Source: a bacterium D16-51
GTDB lineage: Bacteria > Bacillota > Clostridia > Lachnospirales > Lachnospiraceae
NCBI GenBank assembly: GCA_003612285.1
Contig: RAYE01000047.1
Coordinates: forward strand, 1-47,690
Direction of reading: 5' to 3'
DNA: 47,690 nucleotides
Positions within the stretch are counted from its first letter, which is position 1, and each line of letters begins with the position of its first letter. The position numbers and the translations under genes were made by a program. The notes beneath the pieces were generated by a model that had not been told where the DNA came from, ran no database searches, and worked only from the letters and a program-made list of their open reading frames with translations. This document shows, piece by piece, positions 16,001-24,634 of the stretch.

Positions 16001-17782
16001 GCAGAAGCAGCGGCAAAGACATATTTCAAAGATACTTATAAAGTAACAGATTTCTCTTATACAGAGTGGTTTGAAGTTTACCAGACGTATATGGAGGATG
16101 GCAAAGTAAAAGATACAATCGGGCAGCGTGCAGGCAAGCCGGTTTATGGATATGAAGGCTGGTGGGGGTATGACAGCATGCCGGTAATTGCTTCCACAAA
16201 TGGATCAGAATATCAGACAGGAAACTGGGCAGAGAAGATTATTGGGAATACGCCAAACAATAAAGACGCTTCTGATAATATTACACAGTATTGGCTTTCA
16301 CAGGGCTCAAATGGCTGGAGGCTGGATGTGGCAAATGAGGTGTCTGATGAAACATGGCAGAATTTCCGTGCTTCTGTAAAGGCTTTGGGAAGCGATAATG
16401 TAATTATTGGCGAGATTTGGGATGACGCAACAGAATACCTGCTAGGGGATATGTATGATTCCGTAATGAATTATGTATTCCGTAATGCGGTTTTAGGATA
16501 TGCAAAAGGCGGCAGTGCAGCAGATATGATGAAATCATTAGAAAAAATCAGGGAGCGTTATCCAAAAGAGGCATTTTATGCGATGATGAACCTGGTTGGT
16601 TCCCATGATACTTCACGCCTTCTTTCTTACCTGGATGGCATTGATGATGACAGGAACCAGAAAGATACAGCATCTGCATTCCCATCTTATGAGACAACAT
16701 CCGATACGGCAAAGGCAAGGCAGTACCTGGTAGCATTCCTCCAGATGACTTATGCAGGCGCCCCGACAATTTACTATGGCGATGAGATGGGGCAGGTCGG
16801 TGCAGATGATCCGGATGACCGCCGTACAACCCCATGGGGAAAAGGAAATGAAGAACTTGTAACATGGTATGCAAAACTGGCGGCAATCCGCAGCAATTAC
16901 CCTGCACTCCGTACCGGGAGCATTGAATATCTTGATACAAAGAGCGACGCCGTTGTTGGTTATGTAAGAAGCGACGCATCTGATACGCTTACGGTATTAG
17001 GAAATAATGCAGGTACAGACACAGAGGTGACAGTTGCCACAGCAGAGACAGGGACGCTTTCTGACCTGATTTCTGGAAAAGAATATACAGTAAGCGGCGG
17101 GAAAGTGACAGTAAAGGTACCGGCGTATTCTGGTGTTATCCTGACAAAGAATGCAAAGAAGGCAGCAGTGGATAAAGAAGCTTTAGCTCCTGCTTTTGAC
17201 CCTTCTTACCAGATCGGGGGATCTTCTGCGGCATTAGCAAAGGTAACCGGGCTTACTGCCACGGTTACAGGAAGTACTTCTGCAAAAATAAGCTGGAAAA
17301 AGGCTGCTGGTGCAGTGGGTTATGAGGTTTACCGCAGCACATCTAAAAATAAAGGTTTTAAGAAGGCAGCTTCTGTAGATGCTTCAAAGACATCTTATAA
17401 AGATACAAAACTGAAAGCAGGAAAGACCTATTATTATAAAGTCAGGGCTGTTTCTTCTGGTAAGAAAGGAAGCTTTAGCAGTGTGAAGGCTGTTAAGACA
17501 GTTCCGAAAACTTCTATTAATAAGCTAACTTCCGGGAAAAAAGGCACTGTAACAGTAACCTGGAAAAAGGCATCCGGGGATGGCTATATTATTTATACCG
17601 CTGCAAAGAAAAATGGAAGTTATAAGAAAGCAAAAACAGTAAAGAAAGCTGCTGTAACGAAAGTTTCTTTTAAAGCAAAATCAGGGAAGAAGTGTTATGT
17701 AAAAGTAGCCGTTTACTGCAAGGCGCCAGGGAAGAAAGTGGCAGGCACGAAATCTGCCGCGAAAAATGTCACTGTAAAATAG
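13085..17782 (+). CDS. Secreted multimodular GH13 amylase/pullulanase
   Basis: 1565 residues from the ATG at 13085 (GGGAGGAG upstream; an earlier ATG at 13019 has no such site). A signal peptide covers about 1-34. Repeated X25/SusE-like starch-binding modules follow (three recognisable, e.g. SWDAASNQMEYLGNGLYSYT), then a CBM34-like N-domain (about 660-760) and the GH13 barrel from about 776 (NAVIYQIFPDRFYNGD). Conserved regions are DGVFNH (about 921), GWRLDVANE with the nucleophile Asp (about 1076), GEIWDD with the acid/base Glu (about 1109) and GSHDTSRLL (about 1172). Two FN3-like, Lys-rich modules end the protein. It should hydrolyse starch, pullulan or glycogen outside the cell; the neopullulanase-like N-domain favours pullulan/maltodextrin activity. 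No sortase motif is seen, so the basic C-terminus may attach it to the wall. Confidence 0.93.
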   Translation: MGKKTITKSLSILLSAAVGITGISFPAASKIAAADSAKAEVNVDSLLQVTVDGGSAKNLQLYSNGVYETAAEMEAGTHKVTLLVDGVEADTADITLSEKKTVYLRSKDGKMTDSVNDTGFYGSATLVGGFNDKLVFKKGDSTFSLGDWKQDDAKGDMSYVGGGIYKETFTLEAPGTDYEVAYGYKVAFDHAWDYSVGNNGENVTLTIPAGTTQLTVFADSINGTVGDSVNTKGYEVVQSSGTSYQAKAFEMSVSLIGPVRGQEADNWDAAKKGYEFTQISPNLFTYGKVFEKAGSYDYKAVFDYANWYEKEEGNRSFTTTSDGKYVVFLYDASTGFLYDSINNAGTIAELLGMKEAEAASEVVTNANGTAKFVLASDVKKGDEVKLVYQPVVKSGSAWGFKENSAPSSVVLKEGKDGKGEFNNSFVSDELFFGDDAVAVGYYYTINGKEYNAAKEDAAITVDGKEIGLFEREKFTGRTVNVPGTFPGKSWDAASNQMEYLGNGLYSYTFKDVPAANYEFKISMGSWDENYGQDGIKDGSNYSLALDKKQDVTVYYSDLNTHLAVTSVNYKFSKITLSGTGVAETELKDAGLTGIYSASVELAAGEYKDVKYTSDGKEYACDAFTLTGAKNVTFYFDPDTEVYYNNSSDKTVEADKVFFNTKDKAYKSTYGAVAAKAKTVFTVAAGKDVTAAKMIVKGPEAKNLDMSAKEDGDSVKWSAEVSFDKAGQYTYFFVLYAGSNVKIYCDDDGYYGEGHVTDLTDLKPYDLVVYEDGFKTPDWMKNAVIYQIFPDRFYNGDTSNDYAQKEARGSVGYEFVDNWYTIPENPEQEEMNPDTYPSNAFRGDGEWSNEMYGGDLKGITERIGYLKALGVNVIYLNPVFSSISSHRYDTSDYAEIDPILGDLGDFTELVKIAKENDMHIVLDGVFNHVSDDSIYFDRYYKFLGKDGNTSVGAYPYWAYVYDYMEENKADQATAEAAAKTYFKDTYKVTDFSYTEWFEVYQTYMEDGKVKDTIGQRAGKPVYGYEGWWGYDSMPVIASTNGSEYQTGNWAEKIIGNTPNNKDASDNITQYWLSQGSNGWRLDVANEVSDETWQNFRASVKALGSDNVIIGEIWDDATEYLLGDMYDSVMNYVFRNAVLGYAKGGSAADMMKSLEKIRERYPKEAFYAMMNLVGSHDTSRLLSYLDGIDDDRNQKDTASAFPSYETTSDTAKARQYLVAFLQMTYAGAPTIYYGDEMGQVGADDPDDRRTTPWGKGNEELVTWYAKLAAIRSNYPALRTGSIEYLDTKSDAVVGYVRSDASDTLTVLGNNAGTDTEVTVATAETGTLSDLISGKEYTVSGGKVTVKVPAYSGVILTKNAKKAAVDKEALAPAFDPSYQIGGSSAALAKVTGLTATVTGSTSAKISWKKAAGAVGYEVYRSTSKNKGFKKAASVDASKTSYKDTKLKAGKTYYYKVRAVSSGKKGSFSSVKAVKTVPKTSINKLTSGKKGTVTVTWKKASGDGYIIYTAAKKNGSYKKAKTVKKAAVTKVSFKAKSGKKCYVKVAVYCKAPGKKVAGTKSAAKNVTVK

Positions 17783-17875
17783 AGGGTTGAAGGTATAATT
17801 ATCAGAAAAATATTTGTATATTTTGGTTATTTTTGACAAAATAGCAAAAAATGTGCAAAAAGACCTTGAAAATGC

Positions 17876-17907
17876 TTGCATTTTTAAAGGAGTAGTGTTA
17901 GTATAAT
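17876..17907 (+). promoter_or_regulatory. Probable promoter of the rimP-infB operon
   Basis: A consensus -10 TATAAT (17902-17907) lies upstream of rimP. The best -35, TTGCAT (17876-17881), is 20 bp away, longer than ideal, so the -35 assignment is uncertain. The stretch 17783-17875 is AT-rich with no clear terminator for the amylase gene. Confidence 0.45.
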
Positions 17908-17924
17908 TACGAAATTAGTTATTT

Positions 17925-17962
17925 AAAGTAAGAGTGGGCTGCGAAGTCCACTCTTTACTTTT
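17925..17962 (+). terminator. Attenuator-like hairpin in the rimP operon leader
   Basis: AAAGTAAGAGTGG (17925-17937) extends through GCT, a GCGA tetraloop and AGTCCAC into CTTTACTTT, giving about 16 pairs with one bulged T, then a short T-run. It starts about 20 nt after the predicted transcription start and 40 nt before rimP. This is the position of a leader terminator controlling the operon, conceivably through NusA itself; the control is inference. Confidence 0.65.
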
Positions 17963-18002
17963 GGGTTGCTTATAGTTCTTAAAAGGAAAAGAGGTATTGG
18001 GT

Positions 18003-18500
18003 TTGTCAAAGAGAGAAGAATATGAGGCACGTTCAGAAGAGCTGCTGGCGCCGGTTATGGAGGAAAACCACTTTGAGCTGGTGGATGTGGAATATGTAAA
18101 GGAGGCGGGCAATTGGTATCTGCGTGCTTATGTGGATAAAGAGGGGGGCATTACGTTAGATGACTGTGAATTAGTCAACAGGGTGTGGAGCGATATTATG
18201 GACCGGGAAGATTTTATCCCGGATGCATATATCCTGGAAGTAAGTTCGCCGGGGCTTGGGAGGCAGTTAAAAAAGGAAAAGGATTTTGCGCGCAGCATTG
18301 GGGAGGATGTTGACGTCCATTTTTACCAGGGGCGTAAAATCCCGGCAGGGAAAAATGGGAAAGAGGTTTCCGTAAAGGAAATTACCGGTACATTAAAGGC
18401 TTTTACAAAAGAGACGGTTACATTGGATACAGAGTTTACGAAGGATTATGAAATACCTCGTTCTGACATTTCTTCAGTAAAACTGACAATAGATTTTTGA
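18003..18500 (+). CDS. rimP: Ribosome maturation factor RimP
   Basis: 165 residues. The two RimP domains are visible: LVDVEYVKEAGNWYLRAYVD then GGITLDDCELVNRVWSDIMD and the conserved YILEVSSPGLGRQLKKEKDF, followed by the C-terminal SH3-like part. RimP helps 30S subunit assembly. The start is TTG: AAGAGG (17989-17994) is eight bases before the TTG at 18003, but only two before the TTG at 17997. First gene of the operon that continues into nusA 23 bases later. Confidence 0.94.
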   Translation: MSKREEYEARSEELLAPVMEENHFELVDVEYVKEAGNWYLRAYVDKEGGITLDDCELVNRVWSDIMDREDFIPDAYILEVSSPGLGRQLKKEKDFARSIGEDVDVHFYQGRKIPAGKNGKEVSVKEITGTLKAFTKETVTLDTEFTKDYEIPRSDISSVKLTIDF

Positions 18501-18523
18501 AAGGTATAGGAGGAGAAAGAAAG

Positions 18524-19582
18524 ATGGCTGCTAGGAAGAAGGCAACGGTGAATGACCGCACAGAACTGATTGAAGCGTTGGATGCGATTGAGAAGGAAAA
18601 ACAGATAAGTAAAGACATAATTTTGGAAGCAGTTGAAAATTCGCTTCTTGCTGCATGCAAAAACCAGTATGGGAAATCGGAAAATGTCAGGGTGAATATT
18701 GACCGTGAGACAGGGGCAGTTGGAGTGTATGCGGAGCTGGAAGTTGTTGAGGACGATATGGTCGAAGATGATGTTACCCAGATTGGGGTGACGGAAGCAA
18801 ACTTGAAATTTAAAGAGGTTTCCGTAGGGGAAACAGTCAGGGTTGAGGTGACACCGAAAAATTTTGGGCGTATTGCCGCACAGAAGGCAAAACAGGTAGT
18901 AGTCCAGAAAATCAGGGAAGAGGAACGTAAGGTGCTCTATATACAGTTCCTGGAAAAAGAACGGGAAGTGATTACCGGGGTAGTGCAGCGCTACAGCGGG
19001 CGGAATGTCTGTATCCATCTGGGGAAGGTAGATGCAATCCTGATGGAGAGCGAACAGGTGCCGGGAGAGCATTTTAAACCGACAGAACATATAAAGCTTT
19101 ACGTTGTGGAAGTAAAAGACACGCCGAAAGGGCCGCGTATTACAGTATCGCGTTCTCATCCTGAATTTGTCAAAAGGCTTTTTGAAGAGGAAGTTACCGA
19201 AATCCAGGATGGAACAGTAGAAATAAAGAGCATTGCCAGGGAAGCAGGTTCCCGTACCAAAATTGCCGTAGTAACACAGGATCCGAACGTGGATGCTGTC
19301 GGGGCATGTGTCGGCATGAATGGAAGCCGCGTCAATGCGATTGTGGAAGAGCTGCGTGGAGAGAAAATTGATATTATCAATTGGAGTGATTTGCCGGAAG
19401 TGCTGATTGAACATGCGTTGAGCCCTGCAAAGGTAACTTCGGTAGAGGCAAATGAGGAAGAAAAGACGGCGAGGGTGATTGTTCCGGAAAACCAGTTGTC
19501 CTTAGCAATCGGCAAAGAGGGGCAGAATGCACGTCTTGCAGCAAAGCTGACAGGATTTAAGATAGATATTAAATGTGAGTAG
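18524..19582 (+). CDS. nusA: Transcription termination/antitermination factor NusA
   Basis: 352 residues. The N-terminal RNA-polymerase-binding domain (IEALDAIEKEKQIS, ENSLLAACKNQYG), the S1 domain (GVVQRYSGRNVCIHLGKVDA) and two KH domains (PNVDAVGACVGMNGSRV; LAIGKEGQNARLAAKLTG) are all present. It lacks the long C-terminal extension of proteobacterial NusA, as usual in Firmicutes. It affects pausing, intrinsic termination and antitermination of rRNA operons. The ATG at 18524 has AGGAGGAG upstream. Confidence 0.97.
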   Translation: MAARKKATVNDRTELIEALDAIEKEKQISKDIILEAVENSLLAACKNQYGKSENVRVNIDRETGAVGVYAELEVVEDDMVEDDVTQIGVTEANLKFKEVSVGETVRVEVTPKNFGRIAAQKAKQVVVQKIREEERKVLYIQFLEKEREVITGVVQRYSGRNVCIHLGKVDAILMESEQVPGEHFKPTEHIKLYVVEVKDTPKGPRITVSRSHPEFVKRLFEEEVTEIQDGTVEIKSIAREAGSRTKIAVVTQDPNVDAVGACVGMNGSRVNAIVEELRGEKIDIINWSDLPEVLIEHALSPAKVTSVEANEEEKTARVIVPENQLSLAIGKEGQNARLAAKLTGFKIDIKCE

Positions 19583-19651
19583 TTTCTTTCTTTGGTTAGG
19601 AAATTGCCCGCAACGAAAGAGGAAGGATTGTTGTGAAACGGAGGTGGTGTT

Positions 19652-19945
19652 ATGGGAGGAAAAAAGATGATGCATGTTAAAAAGGTTCCGCTGCGCCAGT
19701 GTACAGGATGTGGCGAGCGCAGGGAAAAGAAGGAGCTAATCCGCATCATCCGTACTCCGGAGGAAGAAATCGTTGTGGATTTTACAGGCAAGAAAAATGG
19801 CAGAGGTGCATATATATGTAATTCGGTGGAATGCCTGCGGCTTGCCAGGAAAAAGAAATCCCTGGAGCGTTCCCTAAATACTGCCATACCGGAACAGGTT
19901 TATCAGGAGCTGGAAAAGGAGATGTGTACGGATGAAAAGGGATAG
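19652..19945 (+). CDS. rnpM: YlxR family RNA-binding protein (RNase P modulator RnpM)
   Basis: 97 residues. The DUF448 signature is clear: VPLRQCTGCGERREKKELIRI, then GRGAYIC and a basic RKKKSLERSL segment. In Bacillus subtilis the homologue YlxR has been described as a modulator of RNase P; a nucleic-acid-binding role fits its basic surface. It lies in the standard place between nusA and ylxQ/infB and overlaps the next gene by 14 bases. GGAGGTGG precedes the ATG. Confidence 0.93.
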   Translation: MGGKKMMHVKKVPLRQCTGCGERREKKELIRIIRTPEEEIVVDFTGKKNGRGAYICNSVECLRLARKKKSLERSLNTAIPEQVYQELEKEMCTDEKG

Positions 19946-20234
19946 TACCCTGAGCACAATCGGCCTGGCCATGAGGGCCGGGAAGGTTGTCAGCGGGGAG
20001 TTTATGACAGAAGGCGCAGTGAAGTCACGGAAAGCATGCTTGGTGATAATTGCGCGGGACGTCTCGGATAATACAAGAAAGAAGTTCCGAAATATGTGTG
20101 AATTTTATAAAGTACCACTTTGTGAATATTCTACAAAGGATGAATTAGGGCATTCACTTGGTAAGGAATTTCGGGCATCTTTAGCAGTGACTGATAAAGG
20201 CTTTGCACAGACAATTTTGAAGAAAATGGACTAG
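19932..20234 (+). CDS. YlxQ, L7Ae/L30e-family RNA-binding protein
   Basis: 100 residues with the L7Ae-like fold pattern: STIGLAMRAGKVVSGEF, ACLVIIARDVSDNTRKKF, then KVPLCEYSTKDELGHSLGKEFRASLAVTDKGFA. Family members bind kink-turn RNA; the cellular target of YlxQ is not settled. The start overlaps the end of rnpM by 14 bases, so translation is probably coupled. The gene order rnpM-ylxQ-infB is standard in Firmicutes. Confidence 0.92.
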   Translation: MKRDSTLSTIGLAMRAGKVVSGEFMTEGAVKSRKACLVIIARDVSDNTRKKFRNMCEFYKVPLCEYSTKDELGHSLGKEFRASLAVTDKGFAQTILKKMD

Positions 20235-20250
20235 GAGGTCATAGGAACAT

Positions 20251-23205
20251 ATGGCAAAAATGAAAATATATGATATTGCAAGGAGTTTGCAGGAAAAATT
20301 TCCGGATTTAAAGAGTAAGGATTTAGTGGAACTGCTCCAGGAAAATGGCTTTGAGGTAAAGAGCGCCCAAAGCAGCATAGAGGATGAAGCAATTGGTTTT
20401 TTGCTGAATTATTATAAAAAGAAGACTCCAAAGCCGGCAGCCAGGCCGGAAAAAACGGCGAAAAAGGAACAGCCGGCGGTGAAAAAAGAAGCTGCGCCAA
20501 AGAAAGAGCAGCCTAAGAAGAAGGAGGCGGCCGAGAGTAAAAAGGCAGATGCCGTGAAAAAAGAAGTGCCTGAGCAGAAGGAAGCCACGGAAAAAACAGA
20601 AAACGTCCCTGCAGACGTTGCCGCCGCTTCTGCCCCTTCTGTAGAAAAGGAAGCAGGGAAGCCTTCTAAGGCAGAGACTGTTAAGGAGGAAACAAAGATT
20701 TCTTCTGGCGGGGCTGTTAAGGAGCCTCCAAAGAAGAAAGAGGACGCCAGGGAAGAGAAGGCGGAAAAACCTGATAAGGCAGAAAGACCTGCGAAGGATG
20801 AGAATAAAACATCTGGGAAGGCGGAAAAGCCGGCAAAAACAGAGGGCAATAAGGCAGAGAAGATGTCACAGCAGCCTGCTTCAAAGGAAGAAAAGAAGAC
20901 GAGGACGGAAAATGCGCCGCAAAGGGAGAGGAATGCAGCAAACAGCCGCACGCAGAACCAGCACGGCGGGCAGGAGAACCGGCAGAACGGCCATAACCGC
21001 GGTGGAAATGGGAACAATAAAAATACCGGGCGTGACGGTGGGAACAACCGCGGGAACCGCAATGACAGGCGCGATGGAAATAAGGATAACCGCCAGGGCA
21101 GGGGATATAATAACAGGGATAACCGTGACAATAATAGCAGGGATAATTCTGGAAGCCGCCAGGGCGGCTATGCAAACCGCAATGGAAAGTCAGGAAGTTT
21201 TGATTCCAGGAGAAATGCACAGGCTCCAATGGAGGCAATGAAGCCGGAGGTAAAACAGTCAAGGCAGCAGCGTGCCAATAAGGATTCCAGGAGCGCAAAA
21301 CAGCGCCATGGAAAAGACAGGGGCAGGGAAGAGTTTGAAGAGGATGTATTTAACCAGAGCAGCAGCAAGGCAAGGAAGAAAAAAGATCCAAACAGAAAAG
21401 GGGCTTTTATCCGTCCGGAGCCGGTTGCAAAGCCGAAGGAGCCGGAAGATGGCATCAGAAATATTATTTTGCCGGAAAAGATGACAATCAAGGAACTGGC
21501 AGATATTATGAAGGTGCCTGCTGCAACGGTAATTAAAAAGCTGTTCCTGCAGGGAAATGTTGTCTCTTTGAACCATGAGATTACTTATGAAGAAGCAGAG
21601 GAGATTGCATTAGAGTATAACTGCATAGCGGAAATGGAAGAAAAGGTAGATAAAATTGCTGAACTTTTAAAAGAGGATGAAGAAGATGAAAAACTGATGA
21701 AGAAGCGTCCGCCTGTAGTTTGTGTTATGGGGCACGTAGACCATGGTAAGACGTCGCTTTTGGATGCAATCCGTGAAGCGCATGTGACAGATAAAGAAGC
21801 AGGCGGCATTACGCAGCATATCGGTGCATATGTGACAGAGATTAACGGCGAAAAGATTACGTTTTTGGATACCCCGGGCCATGAGGCGTTCACTTCCATG
21901 CGTATGAGGGGCGCGCAGTCAACCGATATTGCAATCCTTGTGGTTGCTGCAGACGACGGCGTTATGCCGCAGACGGTTGAGGCAATTAACCATGCAAAAG
22001 CAGCAAATGTAGAAATTATCGTAGCTGTCAATAAAATTGATAAACCAAGCGCAAATATTGAGCGTGTAAAACAGGAATTAGTAGAGCATGGCCTTGTGGC
22101 GGAAGACTGGGGCGGCGATACAGTATTTGTACCGGTATCTGCCCATACGAAGGAAGGGATTGACCAGCTTCTGGAGATGATTATACTGACAGCGGAAGTT
22201 GCAGAATTAAAAGCAAATCCAAACCGTAAGGCAAGGGGCGTGGTAATTGAGGCACAGCTTGATAAAGGGCGCGGGCCTGTCGCTACAGTCCTTGTACAGA
22301 AAGGCACGCTCCGTGTTGGCGACAATATCGCAGCAGGCGCGGCATATGGTAAAATCCGAGCAATGATGAACGCTAAAGGGCACCGTGTTAAGGAAGCACT
22401 TCCTTCTACACCTGTAGAAATCCTTGGCCTGCATGATGTGCCAGATGCCGGGGAAATCTTTATGGCGACAGAGAATGACAAGGAAGCAAGGAATATTGCA
22501 GAAACGTATATCAGCCAGGGCAGGGAGAAGCTTCTGGATGAAACGAAGTCAAAGCTTACGCTGGATGGCCTGTTCTCCCAGATCCAGGCAGGCAATATTA
22601 AAGATTTGAACCTGATTGTCAAAGCAGATGTACAGGGTTCTGTAGAGGCTGTCAAACAGAGCCTGTTAAAGCTGAGCAATGATGAGGTTGCCGTCCGTAT
22701 TATCCATGGCGGCGTTGGTGCAATTACGGAATCTGACGTTTCTTTGGCAAGCGCATCAAATGCCATTATTATTGGATTTAATGTCCGTCCGGACAATATG
22801 GCAAAAGAGGTAGCAGACAGGGAGAAGGTGGACGTCCGGCTGTACCGTATTATCTATAATGCAATTGAGGATATTGAAGCGGCAATGAAGGGAATGTTAG
22901 ACCCTGAATATGAGGAAAAGGTAATTGGCCATGCAGAAATCCGCCAGACATTTAAAGCTTCCGGAGTTGGCACAATTGCAGGTTCCTATGTACTGGACGG
23001 TAAGATTATCCGTGGCTGTAAGGTACGTATTACAAGAGAGGGCGAGCAGATTTTTGAAGGCGAGCTGGCATCCTTAAAGAGATTTAAAGATGATGTGAAG
23101 GAAGTTGCCGCCGGATATGAATGCGGCCTTGTCATGGAAGGGTTTAACGAGGTTGAGGTAGAAGATTTAATTGAAGCTTATATTATGGTAGAAGTTCCGA
23201 GGTAA
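20251..23205 (+). CDS. infB: Translation initiation factor IF-2
   Basis: 984 residues. The N-terminal IF2_N motif ([20 protein letters not shown]) is followed by a long Lys/Glu/Ala-rich linker and an Asn/Gly/Arg-rich tract with RGG-like repeats (about 236-315). A second IF2_N-like element ([20 protein letters not shown]) precedes the GTPase domain: G1 GHVDHGKTS (about 493), G3 DTPGHE (about 540), G4 NKID (about 594). Domains II to IV follow, ending in [17 protein letters not shown]. It delivers fMet-tRNA to the 30S subunit and promotes subunit joining. The linker is longer than in B. subtilis, as in many Lachnospiraceae. The ATG follows GGAGGTCATAGG. Confidence 0.97.
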   Translation: MAKMKIYDIARSLQEKFPDLKSKDLVELLQENGFEVKSAQSSIEDEAIGFLLNYYKKKTPKPAARPEKTAKKEQPAVKKEAAPKKEQPKKKEAAESKKADAVKKEVPEQKEATEKTENVPADVAAASAPSVEKEAGKPSKAETVKEETKISSGGAVKEPPKKKEDAREEKAEKPDKAERPAKDENKTSGKAEKPAKTEGNKAEKMSQQPASKEEKKTRTENAPQRERNAANSRTQNQHGGQENRQNGHNRGGNGNNKNTGRDGGNNRGNRNDRRDGNKDNRQGRGYNNRDNRDNNSRDNSGSRQGGYANRNGKSGSFDSRRNAQAPMEAMKPEVKQSRQQRANKDSRSAKQRHGKDRGREEFEEDVFNQSSSKARKKKDPNRKGAFIRPEPVAKPKEPEDGIRNIILPEKMTIKELADIMKVPAATVIKKLFLQGNVVSLNHEITYEEAEEIALEYNCIAEMEEKVDKIAELLKEDEEDEKLMKKRPPVVCVMGHVDHGKTSLLDAIREAHVTDKEAGGITQHIGAYVTEINGEKITFLDTPGHEAFTSMRMRGAQSTDIAILVVAADDGVMPQTVEAINHAKAANVEIIVAVNKIDKPSANIERVKQELVEHGLVAEDWGGDTVFVPVSAHTKEGIDQLLEMIILTAEVAELKANPNRKARGVVIEAQLDKGRGPVATVLVQKGTLRVGDNIAAGAAYGKIRAMMNAKGHRVKEALPSTPVEILGLHDVPDAGEIFMATENDKEARNIAETYISQGREKLLDETKSKLTLDGLFSQIQAGNIKDLNLIVKADVQGSVEAVKQSLLKLSNDEVAVRIIHGGVGAITESDVSLASASNAIIIGFNVRPDNMAKEVADREKVDVRLYRIIYNAIEDIEAAMKGMLDPEYEEKVIGHAEIRQTFKASGVGTIAGSYVLDGKIIRGCKVRITREGEQIFEGELASLKRFKDDVKEVAAGYECGLVMEGFNEVEVEDLIEAYIMVEVPR

Positions 23206-23232
23206 GGAATTTTGGGAAAAGAAGGAAGAAGC

Positions 23233-23607
23233 ATGAGAAAAAACAGTATAAAATATTCAAGAATGAATGGTGAAGTGCAGCGCGAAATCAGCAGGATTAT
23301 TGCGCAGGAAATTAAAGACCCAAGAATCCACCCAATGACGTCTGTTCTTTCGGTGGAAGTGACGCCTGATTTAAAATATGCGAAGGTTTTTGTCAGTGTA
23401 CTGGGGAGTGAAGAGGAAAAGGAGAATACAAAAGCAGGCTTAAAAAGCGCTGCGTCCCATGTGCGTTCTCAGTTGGCAAAGTCGCTGAATTTGCGCAATA
23501 CGCCGGAGCTTACTTTTATTATGGATGATTCGATTGAATATGGCATCCAGATGTCTAAGCGTATTGATGAACTGAACCTTTCCCATGACAGGGAAGAAGA
23601 GGAATAG
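23233..23607 (+). CDS. rbfA: Ribosome-binding factor A
   Basis: 124 residues. The KH-like RbfA pattern is clear: RMNGEVQREISRIIAQEIKDPRI, VLSVEVTPDLKYAKVFVSVLG and LRNTPELTFIMDDSIEYGIQMSKRID (here in parts). RbfA takes part in 16S rRNA 5'-end processing and late 30S assembly, often in cold. I chose the ATG at 23233, with AGAAGGAAG upstream, over the TTG at 23212. Standard position just after infB. Confidence 0.95.
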   Translation: MRKNSIKYSRMNGEVQREISRIIAQEIKDPRIHPMTSVLSVEVTPDLKYAKVFVSVLGSEEEKENTKAGLKSAASHVRSQLAKSLNLRNTPELTFIMDDSIEYGIQMSKRIDELNLSHDREEEE

Positions 23608-23611
23608 CCAA

Positions 23612-23640
23612 AAGGGGCGCCATAAGAAACGGTGCCCCTT
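23612..23640 (+). terminator. Intercistronic hairpin after rbfA
   Basis: AAGGGGCGCC (23612-23621) pairs with GGTGCCCCTT (23631-23640), ten pairs with one G-U. No T-run follows, so it is more likely an mRNA-processing or partial-termination element than a full terminator. nrnA begins 33 bases later. Confidence 0.55.
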
Positions 23641-23672
23641 ACATTATCTTTAGAATATGAAAGGGGATTTTG

Positions 23673-24626
23673 ATGGAGGATTTAAAATTAGTAGTTAGGG
23701 ATGCAAAAAATATTTTGATTGCAGGGCACAGGCGGCCCGATGGGGATTGTACCGGCGCGTGTATTGCGGCTTACCATTACCTGAAAGAAAACTGCCCGGA
23801 AAAAGAATTGACAGTGTTTTTAGAAGTTATGCCGGAAAAGTTTTCTTTTCTGGATGAAGAGGATGAAATAGTATCGCACCAGGTTCCGGAGGAGGATTTT
23901 GACCTTGTAATTGCTGTGGATTCCAGCACGGCAGACTGCCTTGGCAAAGCAGAGGCAGCGTTTTGCAGGGCAAAAGAAACAGTCTGTATAGACCATCATA
24001 TCAGCAATGCTTCCTATGCGGGACAGAATTTTATTGATGTGTCGGCAAGTTCAACTTGTGAAGTCCTTTATGGGATGATGGAGGAAGAGGCAGTTAGTAA
24101 GAAGATTGCAGAGGCGCTTTATATTGGGATCATTTTTGACACAGGTGTGTTCCGGCATTCCAATACTTCTAAGAGGACGATGGAAATAGCCGGGAAGTTA
24201 ATCGAAAAGGGGATTCCTTTCCAGGATTTCATTGACAAGTGCATGTACGAAAAAACATATACGCAGATACAGCTTTTGGGACGTACCCTGCTTGCAAGTA
24301 TGCGTGTAATGGATGGAAAATGTATTGTTGCCGTGATAACAAGGCGGATGATGGAATTTTATGGGGCAAAAACAGAAGATATTGAGGGGATTATTGAACA
24401 TCTCCGGGTTACAAAGGGCGTTGAAGTAGCAATTCTTCTGCATGAAACAGGGGAACAGGAATATAAGGTCAGTATGCGCTCAAACCATTACATAGATGTT
24501 TGTAAAATCGCTGCATTTTTTAATGGAGGCGGGCATATTAAGGCTGCGGGCTGCAATATGCAAGGCTCTGTGCATGATGTAATTAATAATCTGACAGAGC
24601 ATATAGAGGCCCAGATGAAAGGATAA
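23673..24626 (+). CDS. nrnA: DHH/DHHA1 phosphoesterase, NrnA-like (nanoRNase / pAp phosphatase)
   Basis: 317 residues. DHH-domain motifs are GHRRPDGDCTGA near the start, AVDSSTADCLG, DHHISNASYA and GIIFDTGVFRHSNTS, supplying metal ligands; the DHHA1 domain ends with the glycine-rich GGGHIKAAGC. NrnA degrades 2-5 nt RNAs, and some members dephosphorylate pAp or cleave linear c-di-nucleotides. The ATG at 23673 is preferred to the TTG three bases earlier. The place between rbfA and truB is the usual one in Clostridia. Confidence 0.93.
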   Translation: MEDLKLVVRDAKNILIAGHRRPDGDCTGACIAAYHYLKENCPEKELTVFLEVMPEKFSFLDEEDEIVSHQVPEEDFDLVIAVDSSTADCLGKAEAAFCRAKETVCIDHHISNASYAGQNFIDVSASSTCEVLYGMMEEEAVSKKIAEALYIGIIFDTGVFRHSNTSKRTMEIAGKLIEKGIPFQDFIDKCMYEKTYTQIQLLGRTLLASMRVMDGKCIVAVITRRMMEFYGAKTEDIEGIIEHLRVTKGVEVAILLHETGEQEYKVSMRSNHYIDVCKIAAFFNGGGHIKAAGCNMQGSVHDVINNLTEHIEAQMKG

Positions 24627-24634
24627 ATAATTCA

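Noticed and set aside
16548-16979. 143-codon antisense frame within the amylase gene
   Set aside because: It overlaps the conserved GH13 regions on the other strand and lacks start signals.
18446-19414. 322-codon open frame antisense to nusA
   Set aside because: It mirrors a well-conserved nusA frame, has low-complexity Phe/Leu/His composition and no ribosome site; it is a shadow of codon bias.
21585-22796. 403-codon open frame antisense to infB
   Set aside because: Ser/Ala/Ile-rich mirror of the IF-2 G domain region with no family resemblance and no upstream signals.
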